64,000 bases of DNA from an uncultured Desulfovibrio sp. Lineage in GTDB: Bacteria; Desulfobacterota; Desulfovibrionia; Desulfovibrionales; Desulfovibrionaceae. Positions 55,371-63,004 of the stretch are shown piece by piece (position 1 is the first letter of the stretch; the number at the start of each line of letters is the position of its first letter). Where the stretch lies: NCBI GenBank assembly GCA_913063155.1, contig CAJXYU010000004.1:338834-402833 (forward strand), given 5' to 3'. Both the position numbers and the translations under genes were made by a program. The notes beneath the pieces are model-generated. The model saw only the letters and a list, made by a program, of their open reading frames with translations. It was not told the DNA's origin and made no database searches.

Positions 55371-56135
55371 ATGATACTTTATCTCGGCTTCGACGACACC
55401 GACGACAAGGACGCCCCCATGGGCACAGGGCGACTGGTCCGCGAATTCATATATTCCCTTCCCGACGAATACCAAGCCATAGGCGTGGTTCGCCACCAGC
55501 TCCCCCGTCTGGACGCCATCCCCTACACCTCCAACAACAGCTCCGCCTGCGCCATCATTGAAATGAGGGACGTCGATGGCCTGGACGTTTTACGCAATCT
55601 GGCCGTGAAGCATCTGCAAACCTGCTGCGCGCCCGGCAGCGACCCGGGTCTGTGCATAGCGCCAAGAGATGCGGTCGACGGCTCATTGATCGAATTCGGC
55701 CAGACCGTGACCGGACGAAGAGTGACCCAGCAGGACGCCGTAAATCAGGCCAAAAACATCGAACTGTATGGCTTGGGCGGCACCAACGACGGCATCATCG
55801 GAGCCTGTGCCGCCGTGGGGCTGACCAAGTTCGGCTGGTGCGGCAGGTTCATCGAGTTCGGCGCGCTGCGCAAGCTCGGCTCTTCCCCCCTGGTCAGAAA
55901 TCTGAACGAAGCGGGCATCCAGGTGGTCTCGGTAGACCGCGACCCACTTGTCCCCCAGGCCTCGGACCGCGTGGTCAACGCAAGCTGGCTTCGCCCCTCT
56001 CTCTGGGCGGGCAAACCCGTGCTGCAGGTGCGTGGCGTTGAACCCGGCGTCTGGGAAACGGCCCACACCAAACGCAAAAAACAGCACGGCGCCAAACCGG
56101 ACAAGGCCGTCAGGACTCCTTGTACCGCCGAATAA
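55371..56135 (+). CDS. TiaS-like protein (agmatinylcytidine-synthetase catalytic-type domain)
   Basis: A 254-residue protein whose start LYLGFDDTDDKDAPMGTG (residues 3-20) matches the catalytic-loop motif of archaeal TiaS, which attaches agmatine to C34 of tRNA-Ile2. Later blocks, NNSSACAIIEMRD, APGSDPGLCIAP and GLGGTNDGIIGACAAVGLT, also fit the TCKD/FLD part. It lacks the OB-fold and zinc ribbon that TiaS (about 420 residues) uses to bind tRNA. Bacteria normally use TilS, so the activity here is unclear; a nucleotide- or amine-modifying role is possible. The start at 55371 has no obvious ribosome-binding site. Confidence 0.72.
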   Translation: MILYLGFDDTDDKDAPMGTGRLVREFIYSLPDEYQAIGVVRHQLPRLDAIPYTSNNSSACAIIEMRDVDGLDVLRNLAVKHLQTCCAPGSDPGLCIAPRDAVDGSLIEFGQTVTGRRVTQQDAVNQAKNIELYGLGGTNDGIIGACAAVGLTKFGWCGRFIEFGALRKLGSSPLVRNLNEAGIQVVSVDRDPLVPQASDRVVNASWLRPSLWAGKPVLQVRGVEPGVWETAHTKRKKQHGAKPDKAVRTPCTAE

Positions 56136-56454
56136 AGGCGTCCAGTCTATCACGCTGGCGTTCCATGTGAAGAATCCAGGCCTCCAGTATTTCCAGCCCT
56201 TCCTGGGTGATGGAATACACCCTTTTGGCCGGTCCGTCGCCCTCCGCGTCCCAGGAGGACTCCACAAGACCTTCCTCATCCATCTGACGCAAATGGCGGT
56301 AGACCATTCCCGGAGGCGCATCCCCGCGCAAGAATCCGTATTCCCCGATGGACTGGATAAGCTGGTATCCGTAGGAAGGTCCTTTCCTGAGAGCCATGAG
56401 CAGCGAGGGCTGCATATAACGTTGCGGTTTTCCGCCGCCTACTTTTTGTGACAT
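56110..56454 (-). CDS. PadR-family transcriptional regulator
   Basis: A 114-residue winged-helix protein: LLMALRKGPSYGYQLIQSI, then GDAPPGMVYRHLRQMDEEGLVESSW, and a C-terminal dimerisation helix LEAWILHMERQRDRLDAFI. The ATG at 56454 starts the domain. It faces the small gene at 56552 across a region with an operator-like inverted repeat (56470-56507), so autoregulation and control of that gene are likely. Its 3' end overlaps the TiaS-like gene by 26 bp. Confidence 0.88.
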   Translation of the reverse strand: MSQKVGGGKPQRYMQPSLLMALRKGPSYGYQLIQSIGEYGFLRGDAPPGMVYRHLRQMDEEGLVESSWDAEGDGPAKRVYSITQEGLEILEAWILHMERQRDRLDAFIRRYKES

Positions 56455-56469
56455 CTTCCACAGTCCTTC

Positions 56470-56507
56470 TTGACTATATGTTCTTAGAGGATATATATTC
56501 AATATAG
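56470..56507 (+). promoter_or_regulatory. Promoter and PadR operator candidate
   Basis: TTGACT (56470-56475), 17-nt spacer, ATATAT (56493-56498) forms a promoter toward the small gene. CTATAT (56474-56479) and ATATAG (56502-56507) are inverted repeats flanking it, a spacing usual for a PadR dimer. Confidence 0.55.
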
Positions 56508-56551
56508 CCTAATATCCATAAAGGCACAATCGTGCCGCAAGGAGGAGCACC

Positions 56552-56758
56552 ATGAAGATCTTTGTGAGAGAACGCCGCAGGGCGGATCATGGCGAAAAGA
56601 GGCCGAGATTCCGTGTCGTCGGGGTCACAGGCGGAGACCTGAAGATCTACGCCAAGCGTATACGCAAGTGCGAACTCGACGAGATTGCCTCCCATACCGG
56701 CGCTGAAGTCGTCTATCTTCCGCGTGACGGAAAGGGAGACGGCAAGGGTCGGGACTGA
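56552..56758 (+). CDS. Small conserved-looking protein of unknown function
   Basis: A 68-residue protein that I do not recognise. It has a strong AGGAGGAG ribosome-binding site 4 nt before the ATG and a clean terminator (56780-56810). It is basic (Arg/Lys-rich at both ends) with a central strand-helix pattern: FRVVGVTGGDLKIYAK, then ELDEIASHTGAEVVYLPRD. Fully independent small gene, facing a PadR regulator and likely controlled by it. Confidence 0.7.
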   Translation: MKIFVRERRRADHGEKRPRFRVVGVTGGDLKIYAKRIRKCELDEIASHTGAEVVYLPRDGKGDGKGRD

Positions 56759-56779
56759 CCGCACCTGCTCAAATCCAAA

Positions 56780-56810
56780 GACCGGGAGCACGTGCACTCC
56801 CGGTCTTTTT
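56780..56810 (+). terminator. Intrinsic terminator of the small gene
   Basis: GACCGGGAG pairs with CTCCCGGTC around an 8-nt loop, then TTTTT. Confidence 0.9.
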
Positions 56811-56842
56811 CATGTCCGTTTTCTCATATCGAAAGCCCGAAA

Positions 56843-57691
56843 TCACTTGTAGACGATTGTCCCCACCAGTTCGCCGTTGAGGGCGGCATGGATATGCTCC
56901 GGATGCCGCAAGGCATCGATGATCTGGAACTGCTTGAGCGTCTTGGCGTTTTTCAGGAACGTCAGCACAGGGCGCTCCACAATGAGATCCTCGAGGTCCA
57001 TCTCAATGAGCTCATCCACGTGAATCTTATCGAAAAACTTCAGGGAATCGAGATTCTCGGCCTTTTTCGGATCGTTTTCATACAAGCCCCGTTCATCCTT
57101 CAGATAAATGAGGCTCCTGGCCCCGATATTCTCGGCCAGCAGACAGGCTCCGGAGTCGGTCCTGTGCGGAGGAATGGAGCCCAACTCAGCCGGGTGCTCG
57201 AAAAAACCGTAGGGCGGGATGCCGGTGGTGATGGGCAGGTAGCCGAGCCGGCAATACATATTGAGCTGCTCCAAATGGTCGCCGTGTCCGATCTTCACCC
57301 CTCCGTGCTTGGCCAGAAGTACGGAAAGCATCTCCGCATTCTGCCAGGAGACCTTGTCGCCCAGCTTGGAGAGAACGCCCGTGGGCATGCCCAAGTCCAC
57401 GCCGATATTGTAGACATGGCGGGCGCGAGTGCCGCCACCGGTCATAAGCAGAATCTTGTGGTCGTCCTTGGCCTTGACCAGCTCGTCGAGAATGGGCAGC
57501 AAAGCCTTTGCGCCGCGGTCCATGATGGACTGTCCGCCAATCTTGATCACATTGACGTCCGGCTGCATACGGAAATATTCACCGGCCTCGGTGCGCCGCA
57601 GCAAGGCCTTGCCCACCAGGGATTCCCCCATCAGGGGCGTATCGATATGCAACCGCCCCTTTTCGTCCTTCTCCTTGATCAATTTTCCCAT
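56843..57691 (-). CDS. Molybdenum storage protein-like amino acid kinase-fold protein
   Basis: A 282-residue protein of the amino-acid kinase fold. VNVIKIGGQSIMDRG (near residue 47), GGGTRARHVYNIGVDLG and SIPPHRTDSGACLLAENIGA strongly resemble the subunits of the Azotobacter Mo/W storage protein (about 270-280 residues), more than a standard uridylate kinase of about 240. It has a 45-residue N-terminal extension. Such proteins bind ATP and deposit molybdate or tungstate as polyoxometalate. Mo/W enzymes (formate dehydrogenases) are plentiful in sulfate reducers. GGAGG lies 7 nt before the ATG. Only one subunit gene is visible. Confidence 0.75.
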   Translation of the reverse strand: MGKLIKEKDEKGRLHIDTPLMGESLVGKALLRRTEAGEYFRMQPDVNVIKIGGQSIMDRGAKALLPILDELVKAKDDHKILLMTGGGTRARHVYNIGVDLGMPTGVLSKLGDKVSWQNAEMLSVLLAKHGGVKIGHGDHLEQLNMYCRLGYLPITTGIPPYGFFEHPAELGSIPPHRTDSGACLLAENIGARSLIYLKDERGLYENDPKKAENLDSLKFFDKIHVDELIEMDLEDLIVERPVLTFLKNAKTLKQFQIIDALRHPEHIHAALNGELVGTIVYK

Positions 57692-57793
57692 GTGCGGACC
57701 TCCGGTTTGAAAGCTCTTATTCTGCGATCATTAAATCAATAAAACAAAATGATGTGGAAATAACAAGATACTTTCACTCAGTTGGGGCTGAAC

Positions 57794-57852
57794 AAAAAGC
57801 CCGCACTCCGGGCGAAAACGAGAAAGCCCCCAGCAAATGGGCCGGGGGCTCT
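57794..57852 (-). terminator. Tandem terminators
   Basis: Two hairpins in minus-strand order: AGCCCCC...GGGGGCT (57825-57850) and GCCCG-N5-CGGGC (57799-57813), each followed by a U-rich run on the minus strand. They end a transcript that has no gene in it (57853-57985), and stand before the storage-protein gene. Confidence 0.7.
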
Positions 57853-57985
57853 CAAAAGGATTTAACGTTCGTTGCAAATTTCCCGGGAACGGTCCTCAGT
57901 CAAATGACTTCAGGTTTGTTAGGAAGTTACACGTAAGCCAATCCTTTAGACTCGATTACATCATACGCCACTTCCAGGATGATGC
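57853..57985 (-). other. Intergenic transcript candidate between terminators
   Basis: About 130 bp without any plausible reading frame lie between the M18 peptidase terminator and the tandem terminators. A small RNA could start just after 57985 and end at 57794, but no clear promoter can be shown. Confidence 0.3.
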
Positions 57986-58025
57986 AAACAAAAATGCGCC
58001 ATTTTTCAACAAAAAAATGGCGCAT
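57986..58025 (-). terminator. Terminator of the folC-selA-M18 operon
   Basis: ATGCGCCATTTTT pairs with AAAAATGGCGCAT (13 bp) around a 6-nt loop and is followed by a T-rich run on the minus strand. Confidence 0.9.
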
Positions 58026-58048
58026 TGCATCATTCTGATTTCTTTAGA

Positions 58049-59434
58049 CTAATTCTTGAAGAATTCCCGAAACGCCAATGTGGTTGCATACATGTCCGCT
58101 TTGGTGGTCAGTTCGAAGGGACTGTGCATGGAAAGCACCGGCGCCCCCACATCAATGATGTCCATACCGTACACGGCCAGGAACTTGGCGACGGTCCCGC
58201 CGCCTCCGGCATCCACTTTGCCCAGTTCGGACATCTGCCACGGAATGCCTGCATCATCCAGGATCCTGCGCAACCAACCGATGAATTCCGGATGGGCGTC
58301 ATTGGCTCCCACCTTGCCGCGATGTCCGGTGAACTTGTTGAAGCACGGTCCATAGCCCAGGTACGCGGAATTGCGTTCCTCGGATACGTCCTTGAAGTCT
58401 GGGTCCACCGCCCCGGCCACGTCGGCCGACAGCGCGGTGCCGTTCAGCATAACCCGCGAGAGCTTGGTTCCCGGCTCCCAAGAGTCGATGAGGTCTTCCA
58501 AGGTATACTCGAAGAACAGGGACTTGGCTCCGGTTGCACCGTCCGAGCCGATCTCCTCCTTGTCCCAGAACAACGCGATCTGAGTGTACTCGGGCCTGGA
58601 TTCGGCCAGAATCGCCTCCAGGGCGCAGAACACGCTGGAACGGTCGTCATGGCCGTAGCCGCCGATAAGCGAAGAATCCAGCCCCACATAACGGGCCGGG
58701 CCTGCGGGCACTATCTGCAGTTCGGCGCTGAAAAAGTCGGATTCGGTGATGCCGTAGCGGTCGTTCAACAGTTTAAGAATGTGCTTTTTGACTTTGCCCT
58801 TCTTGTCGTCGTCACTTTTCCCGGAAAGCGGGCTCTGACCAAGGACGATGTTCAGCTTTTCCGCCTCAAAGGCCACGCCGACCTTCTTCTCCACTTCCTT
58901 GTAGGCCAGGTGCGGCAGCAGATCGGTGATGGTCAGCACCGGGTCGTCCGAAGCCTCGCCCACGACCACGGGCACCACTGCGCCGTCCTTCTTGACCACC
59001 ACACCGTGCAGGGCCAGTTGCGACGTCAGCCACTGGTACTTGCGGATGCCGCCGTAATAGTGGGTCTTGGCCAGACAGATCTCCGTGTCCTCGTAAAGCG
59101 GATTCTGCTTGAGATCCAGGCGAGGGCAATCGGCATGAGCGCCGATGAGCCGGAAACCTTCCGACAACGGGCGTTTCCCTTTTCGGGCAATAAAACCGGC
59201 CTTGCCGCGCTGGAGCCGAAAAACAGCGTCCCTGGAAAAATCCTCGGAAAACCCTTCGGCCTCCACCTGTTCGCGAACATGGTCCATGACCAGACGTTCG
59301 GTCTTGCAACGGCTCAAAAAGCCGATGTACTTGTCGGCCAGTGCGTCCATGGCCGCCATATGTTTTTTGGAGGAATAAACCTCCCACGCGCTTTTCGGTT
59401 TATGCTCCAACTCGATATCTTTTTTCTTGGACAT
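58049..59434 (-). CDS. M18 family aminopeptidase (aspartyl-type)
   Basis: A 461-residue zinc aminopeptidase. Metal ligands are in LIGAHADCPRLDLK (His near residue 94) and SLIGGYGHDDRSSVF, DKEEIGSDGATGA, with a second His near the end (VLSMHSPFELTTKADMYAT). The usual length is about 430-480. It trims N-terminal acidic or neutral residues in the cytosol. The start at 59434 is chosen because AAGGA lies 7 nt upstream; it follows selA by 70 bp. Last gene of the folC-selA-M18 operon. Confidence 0.92.
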   Translation of the reverse strand: MSKKKDIELEHKPKSAWEVYSSKKHMAAMDALADKYIGFLSRCKTERLVMDHVREQVEAEGFSEDFSRDAVFRLQRGKAGFIARKGKRPLSEGFRLIGAHADCPRLDLKQNPLYEDTEICLAKTHYYGGIRKYQWLTSQLALHGVVVKKDGAVVPVVVGEASDDPVLTITDLLPHLAYKEVEKKVGVAFEAEKLNIVLGQSPLSGKSDDDKKGKVKKHILKLLNDRYGITESDFFSAELQIVPAGPARYVGLDSSLIGGYGHDDRSSVFCALEAILAESRPEYTQIALFWDKEEIGSDGATGAKSLFFEYTLEDLIDSWEPGTKLSRVMLNGTALSADVAGAVDPDFKDVSEERNSAYLGYGPCFNKFTGHRGKVGANDAHPEFIGWLRRILDDAGIPWQMSELGKVDAGGGGTVAKFLAVYGMDIIDVGAPVLSMHSPFELTTKADMYATTLAFREFFKN

Positions 59435-59504
59435 GATGATTCCTTGAAGAGTTGTCGGGGAAAAACCCCTTTGTAAAAGTCTCCGCCCTTCGGCTTTCGG
59501 GCCG

Positions 59505-60902
59505 TTATATTCCAAGAGCCTGCTTCAACGCCGATGCAGCGAGTTTGTTTTCCTTTGGATCAAGCGTGCGCGGGTCGAGACAGAAAAGCTCGTCCTCGAT
59601 GCGGGCCACCAGGGGAGGCTCGGTAGCCAGCAGACGTTCCTTGAGTTCGCGCACGGAAATATTCCCGGGGGCCACGGCAACAAGGGAGGTCGGAATATCC
59701 TGCTCCGGGAACGCGCCGCCGCCCACGCGGGAAACGCCCTTGCGGATGGAGATTTCCGCGGCATCCCCCAGTTCGGAACGCAACACCTTGGCCAGCCGCC
59801 CGGCCCTGCCGCGCAGCGTCTTGTACTCCATGGTGATCATGTTCAGGGTGGGCACGGTCTCGCGCACCTTGTCCTTGTCCAGATAAAGCCGCAAGGTGGC
59901 CTCCAAGGCAGCCAGGGTCACCTTGTCGATGCGCAGGGCACGGTTGAGGGGATTGCTTTTGATCCGGTCGATCCACTTCCTGCGGCCCACGATGATCCCG
60001 GCCTGCGGTCCGCCGAGCACCTTGTCGCCCGAAAAGGAAACCACATCCGCGCCTTGGGCCACCACTTCCTGCACCGTCGGCTCGTCGCACAATCCGGCGC
60101 CTTCGAACCGGAACAGGCTGCCGCTTCCCAAATCCTCCAGCACGGGCAAACCGTAGCGGTCTCCCAATTCGCGCATCTCCTCCAGGGAGACATCCTTGGT
60201 AAAACCGATGAGCCGGAAATTGGAAGTATGCACACGCATAAACGCAGCAGTGTTGTCGTTGACGGCCTGCTCGTAATCCTTCAAGTGGGTCCGGTTGGTG
60301 GCCCCCACCTCGTGGAGGATCGACCCGCTCTTGGCCATGACGTCGGGGATACGGAACGAACCGCCGATCTCCACCAGCTGACCGCGTGAAACCACCACCT
60401 CGCGCCCCTTGGCCAGAGTTTCCAGCATAATGAACACGGCCGAGGCGTTGTTGTTGACCACCAGTGCGGCCTCCGCGCCGGTGATGTCGCAAAGCAGCTT
60501 TTCCACGTGGCTATAGCGGCTGCCCCGCTCTCCCGTGACAAGGTTGAATTCCAGATTGGAATAGTGCGCGCAGGCGTCCACCACAGCCTCGACAGCTTCC
60601 CTGGCCAACAGCGAGCGGCCCATGTTGGTGTGAACAACGACGCCCGTTGCGTTGAGCACGCGACGAAAATGAGGCCGCGCCTTGACGCGGATGAAGGACT
60701 CCAGCCTCGGCAGAAGATTTTCGAGCGCCAGTTCCACGGCATCGGTCACAACGCCGGACTTGATCTCCTCGCGCTTGATGTCCAGGAATTCGTTGACCAG
60801 ATCGCGCACCAACGGGCGCGGCAGACCGCGCAGGCCGGAATCTTTGTCCAGCTCGCCGAAAACACTGTCCACGGACGGCAGATGACGGAAGAGTTGCGAC
60901 AC
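59505..60902 (-). CDS. selA: L-seryl-tRNA(Sec) selenium transferase
   Basis: SelA turns Ser-tRNA(Sec) into Sec-tRNA(Sec) with selenophosphate; a PLP decamer. The 465-residue protein has an N-terminal tRNA-binding region, RRVLNATGVVVHTNMGRSLL (near residue 80-100), VNNNASAVFIMLETLA and the PLP lysine in VSFSGDKVLGGPQAG (near residue 292). The length is standard. The start is GTG with AAGGAG 7 nt upstream. It lies between folC and the M18 gene on one strand. With selB, it supports real selenocysteine use, relevant to the TGA codons at 2723 and 2866. Confidence 0.97.
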   Translation of the reverse strand: MSQLFRHLPSVDSVFGELDKDSGLRGLPRPLVRDLVNEFLDIKREEIKSGVVTDAVELALENLLPRLESFIRVKARPHFRRVLNATGVVVHTNMGRSLLAREAVEAVVDACAHYSNLEFNLVTGERGSRYSHVEKLLCDITGAEAALVVNNNASAVFIMLETLAKGREVVVSRGQLVEIGGSFRIPDVMAKSGSILHEVGATNRTHLKDYEQAVNDNTAAFMRVHTSNFRLIGFTKDVSLEEMRELGDRYGLPVLEDLGSGSLFRFEGAGLCDEPTVQEVVAQGADVVSFSGDKVLGGPQAGIIVGRRKWIDRIKSNPLNRALRIDKVTLAALEATLRLYLDKDKVRETVPTLNMITMEYKTLRGRAGRLAKVLRSELGDAAEISIRKGVSRVGGGAFPEQDIPTSLVAVAPGNISVRELKERLLATEPPLVARIEDELFCLDPRTLDPKENKLAASALKQALGI

Positions 60903-60926
60903 TCGTATCTCCTTGGAGCTCTTGTG

Positions 60927-62180
60927 TTATTTTCCCTGCAACTGCAAGAATTCCGGATATATCTCATAAAAAGCCCCCAGTAAATACAGGGAGCCGCACA
61001 CGAGCACCGGCCCCTGCATTTCCCTGACCCGCTCCAGAGCGGTTTCAAGATCGTCCACCGCAATGGCCCGCCTGCTGATCGCGGCGGCCGTATCCGCAGG
61101 TTTGGCGGCCCGCTCGAGCGCTATCGCGGGACAAAATACGAGTCCGTCCGTAAGGCCCCGCAAAAGCGGCAGCATGGCATCCAGTTTCTTGTCGGACATG
61201 CAGTTGAAGATCACGGCTTCCGGACGAATGTTCTCTTCCAGCAACACCTGTTGCAACGCCTTCAACGCATGACAATTGTGCGCGCCGTCCAGAATGAGAC
61301 CAGGCATGCCCTCGGGCCGCACCACATGAAAACGGCCCGGGATGAAGGCCTGTTCCAGCCCCCGCGAAACGGCTGCTTCATCATGAGAAACTCCGTATTT
61401 ATCCGCGAAGATCCGCCAGGCCGCACCGGCCAGTCGGGCATTGTCCCGCTGGTGAGCGCCACGCAAACCAAGAGAGGAAGTCACCGGCCCGGCCACATCC
61501 GAGGCCTGTTGCAATTCGATCCCCAGTTCTCCAGCCCTGGCGCGCAGCACCCGCATTGCCTCTTCCTCCTGCCGCCCGGTGACGACATGGCCCCCGATGT
61601 GCATTGCCCCGGCCTTGTCCGTGGCGATGGCCTCGATGGTCGGACCCAAAATCTTTTCATGATCCAGGCCGATGGGCGTGTACAAGGTCAGCTGCGGGGA
61701 AAAGACGGTGGTGGCGTCGTATTTGCCCCCCAATCCGGCCTCCATGACCGCCACATCAACATCTTTGTCGACATAGGCGAGCATGGCCAGGCAGGCCAGG
61801 AACTCGAAGTAGGTCAGCTTGTCACCGCCGGGCGTTTCCATCACCATGTTGGCCAGACGCACCCAATCCTCGCGGGAAAGCATGCGGCCGTCGACCTTGA
61901 TGCGTTCGCGCGGGGTCACGAAATGAGGCGAAATGAACACTCCTGTGCGCAGCCCGTGTTCGCGGGCCAAGGATTCGAAAAATGTGGAGGTGGACCCCTT
62001 GCCGTTGGTGCCCACCACGTGCACAATGGGAAAGGACGGGGCCGCGTGTTCGGCCCGGAAAGCCTCCATGCGCCCAAGGCTGAGGTCCATGCTGAACAGG
62101 CCCAGCCTGTCCATATATGCCCTGACGGCGTTGTATGTCTGAAAATGCACTACATGCGCTCCTTGTGTGAGCGTCCACAT
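60927..62180 (-). CDS. folC: Bifunctional folylpolyglutamate synthase / dihydrofolate synthase
   Basis: A 417-residue Mur-ligase-type enzyme adding glutamate to folates. The ATP loop is HVVGTNGKGSTSTF (near residue 54), then FISPHFVTPRERIKV, VMEAGLGGKYDATTV and the C-terminal domain with LILDGAHNCHALKAL. The first codon is set at 62180; a GTG nine codons later is an alternative. It is 24 bp upstream of selA and probably heads the operon. Confidence 0.92.
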   Translation of the reverse strand: MWTLTQGAHVVHFQTYNAVRAYMDRLGLFSMDLSLGRMEAFRAEHAAPSFPIVHVVGTNGKGSTSTFFESLAREHGLRTGVFISPHFVTPRERIKVDGRMLSREDWVRLANMVMETPGGDKLTYFEFLACLAMLAYVDKDVDVAVMEAGLGGKYDATTVFSPQLTLYTPIGLDHEKILGPTIEAIATDKAGAMHIGGHVVTGRQEEEAMRVLRARAGELGIELQQASDVAGPVTSSLGLRGAHQRDNARLAGAAWRIFADKYGVSHDEAAVSRGLEQAFIPGRFHVVRPEGMPGLILDGAHNCHALKALQQVLLEENIRPEAVIFNCMSDKKLDAMLPLLRGLTDGLVFCPAIALERAAKPADTAAAISRRAIAVDDLETALERVREMQGPVLVCGSLYLLGAFYEIYPEFLQLQGK

Positions 62181-62253
62181 AGCAGGAATGTTTCCGGCCG
62201 AAAACCTTTTGCTTGACCATCCGGCCGGGCTTGTTTAGAAAATGGCCCTTCAC

Positions 62254-62330
62254 GCGCCAGTAGCTCAGTTGGATAGAGCATCGGCCTTCTAAGCCGACGG
62301 CCGGGGGTTCGAATCCTCCCTGGCGCGCCA
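62254..62330 (+). tRNA. tRNA-Arg (anticodon TCT)
   Basis: Acceptor stem GCGCCAG pairs with CTGGCGC, discriminator G, CCA encoded. Anticodon TCT at 62288-62290 in loop CTTCTAA; T-loop GGTTCGAATCC. It ends 65 bp before the terminator-flanked minus-strand genes. The 3' end could be an integration site, but no repeat of it is seen in the window. Confidence 0.96.
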
Positions 62331-62337
62331 CAAGCCG

Positions 62338-62379
62338 AAAAAAACGCCGCACCACGTATCGTGGGGCGGCGTTTTTATT
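62338..62379. terminator. Terminator after tRNA-Arg (bidirectional)
   Basis: AACGCCGC-A-CCACG pairs with CGTGG-G-GCGGCGTT over a 3-nt loop; A-run and T-run on either side. Confidence 0.9.
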
Positions 62380-62394
62380 TGATGGTATTCTTCG

Positions 62395-62706
62395 TTACGA
62401 ATTCACATCATCCGTGGGCGTTTCATCCCAGATGACGTGGGAAACGTCGACCATGTGCACATCCATGCCAGGGCCGGGGTCCACGTCGACGTCATCCACG
62501 TGGAAGGCGGCCATTGACTGTACAAGCTCATGGGGGTTCAGGTCCACATGGACATCCGCATGGGCAGTATCCATATGCTGATCCACCGGAACGTCCACAT
62601 GTGCGGCGGCATCGACATGAGTCAGACCATGGTCATGGAGGTCGGTTTCCGCTTCCAGGATCTCGGCCACTTTATCGCGAATCTCGTTCGTGAGTTGCTC
62701 CTTCAT
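62395..62706 (-). CDS. His/Asp-rich protein, function unknown
   Basis: A 103-residue protein. Residues 1-20 are a normal helix (MKEQLTNEIRDKVAEILEAE). The rest is dominated by His-x-Asp units: HVD, HVD, HMD, HAD, HVD, HVDD, altogether 11 His and 17 Asp. Such a composition would bind divalent metals. The first helix recalls an acyl carrier protein start, but no phosphopantetheine serine is seen. The ATG overlaps the stop of the ketosynthase stub (ATGA), so it was the next gene of that operon. No known family. Confidence 0.6.
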   Translation of the reverse strand: MKEQLTNEIRDKVAEILEAETDLHDHGLTHVDAAAHVDVPVDQHMDTAHADVHVDLNPHELVQSMAAFHVDDVDVDPGPGMDVHMVDVSHVIWDETPTDDVNS

Positions 62707-62806
62707 GATTCCCCTTCCCCCTTGTAGCGTGCGAAGACGGTCGCACAATTGTTGCCGCCGAAGGCAAACGCGTTGTTGAGAACGGCCTTCACCTCAGCCT
62801 CACGCA
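62703..62806 (-). pseudogene. 3' stub of a beta-ketoacyl-ACP synthase gene (FabF-like)
   Basis: Reading on the minus strand, the last 34 residues of a ketosynthase remain: MREAEVKAVLNNAFAFGGNN then CATVFARYKGEGES and stop. NNAFAFGGNN is the conserved C-terminal KAS block. No active-site region precedes it: just upstream, at about 62,807, the sequence changes to AT-rich DNA of another gene. The stub's stop overlaps the His/Asp-rich gene start. It is either a disrupted gene or the edge of an inserted segment. Confidence 0.75.
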
Positions 62807-62977
62807 TGACGTATTGTATGGATTGCTGGGATCACTTAAAGAAGATCCATATTTTTGATAACCTGCGGCAGTTGTCATAATGCCGCCACAGAGAGAAGGC
62901 TTTCCTATAAGCGTCTTCTCCTTATCATAAATATGTTTATCCCTATTTTTGCCGCCGCTACCACCATCACTACCCAT
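62789..62977 (-). CDS. Truncated ORF in AT-rich DNA
   Basis: An ATG at 62977 with AGGAG 7 nt upstream opens a 62-codon frame: MGSDGGSGGKNRDK at the start, then KTLIGKPSLCGGIMTTAAGYQ. It follows the Sel1 gene by 27 bp. The last six or so residues come from the ketosynthase sequence in another frame, so the true 3' end of the gene appears to be lost at the junction near 62,807. No family recognised. Confidence 0.4.
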   Translation of the reverse strand: MGSDGGSGGKNRDKHIYDKEKTLIGKPSLCGGIMTTAAGYQKYGSSLSDPSNPYNTSCVRLR

Positions 62978-63004
62978 CTCAAAACTCCTAAAATATAAAG
63001 AGTA

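Noticed and set aside
62254..62400. tRNA-Arg as attachment site of the AT-rich block
   Set aside because: No copy of the tRNA 3' end and no integrase in the window; the junction is 480 bp away.
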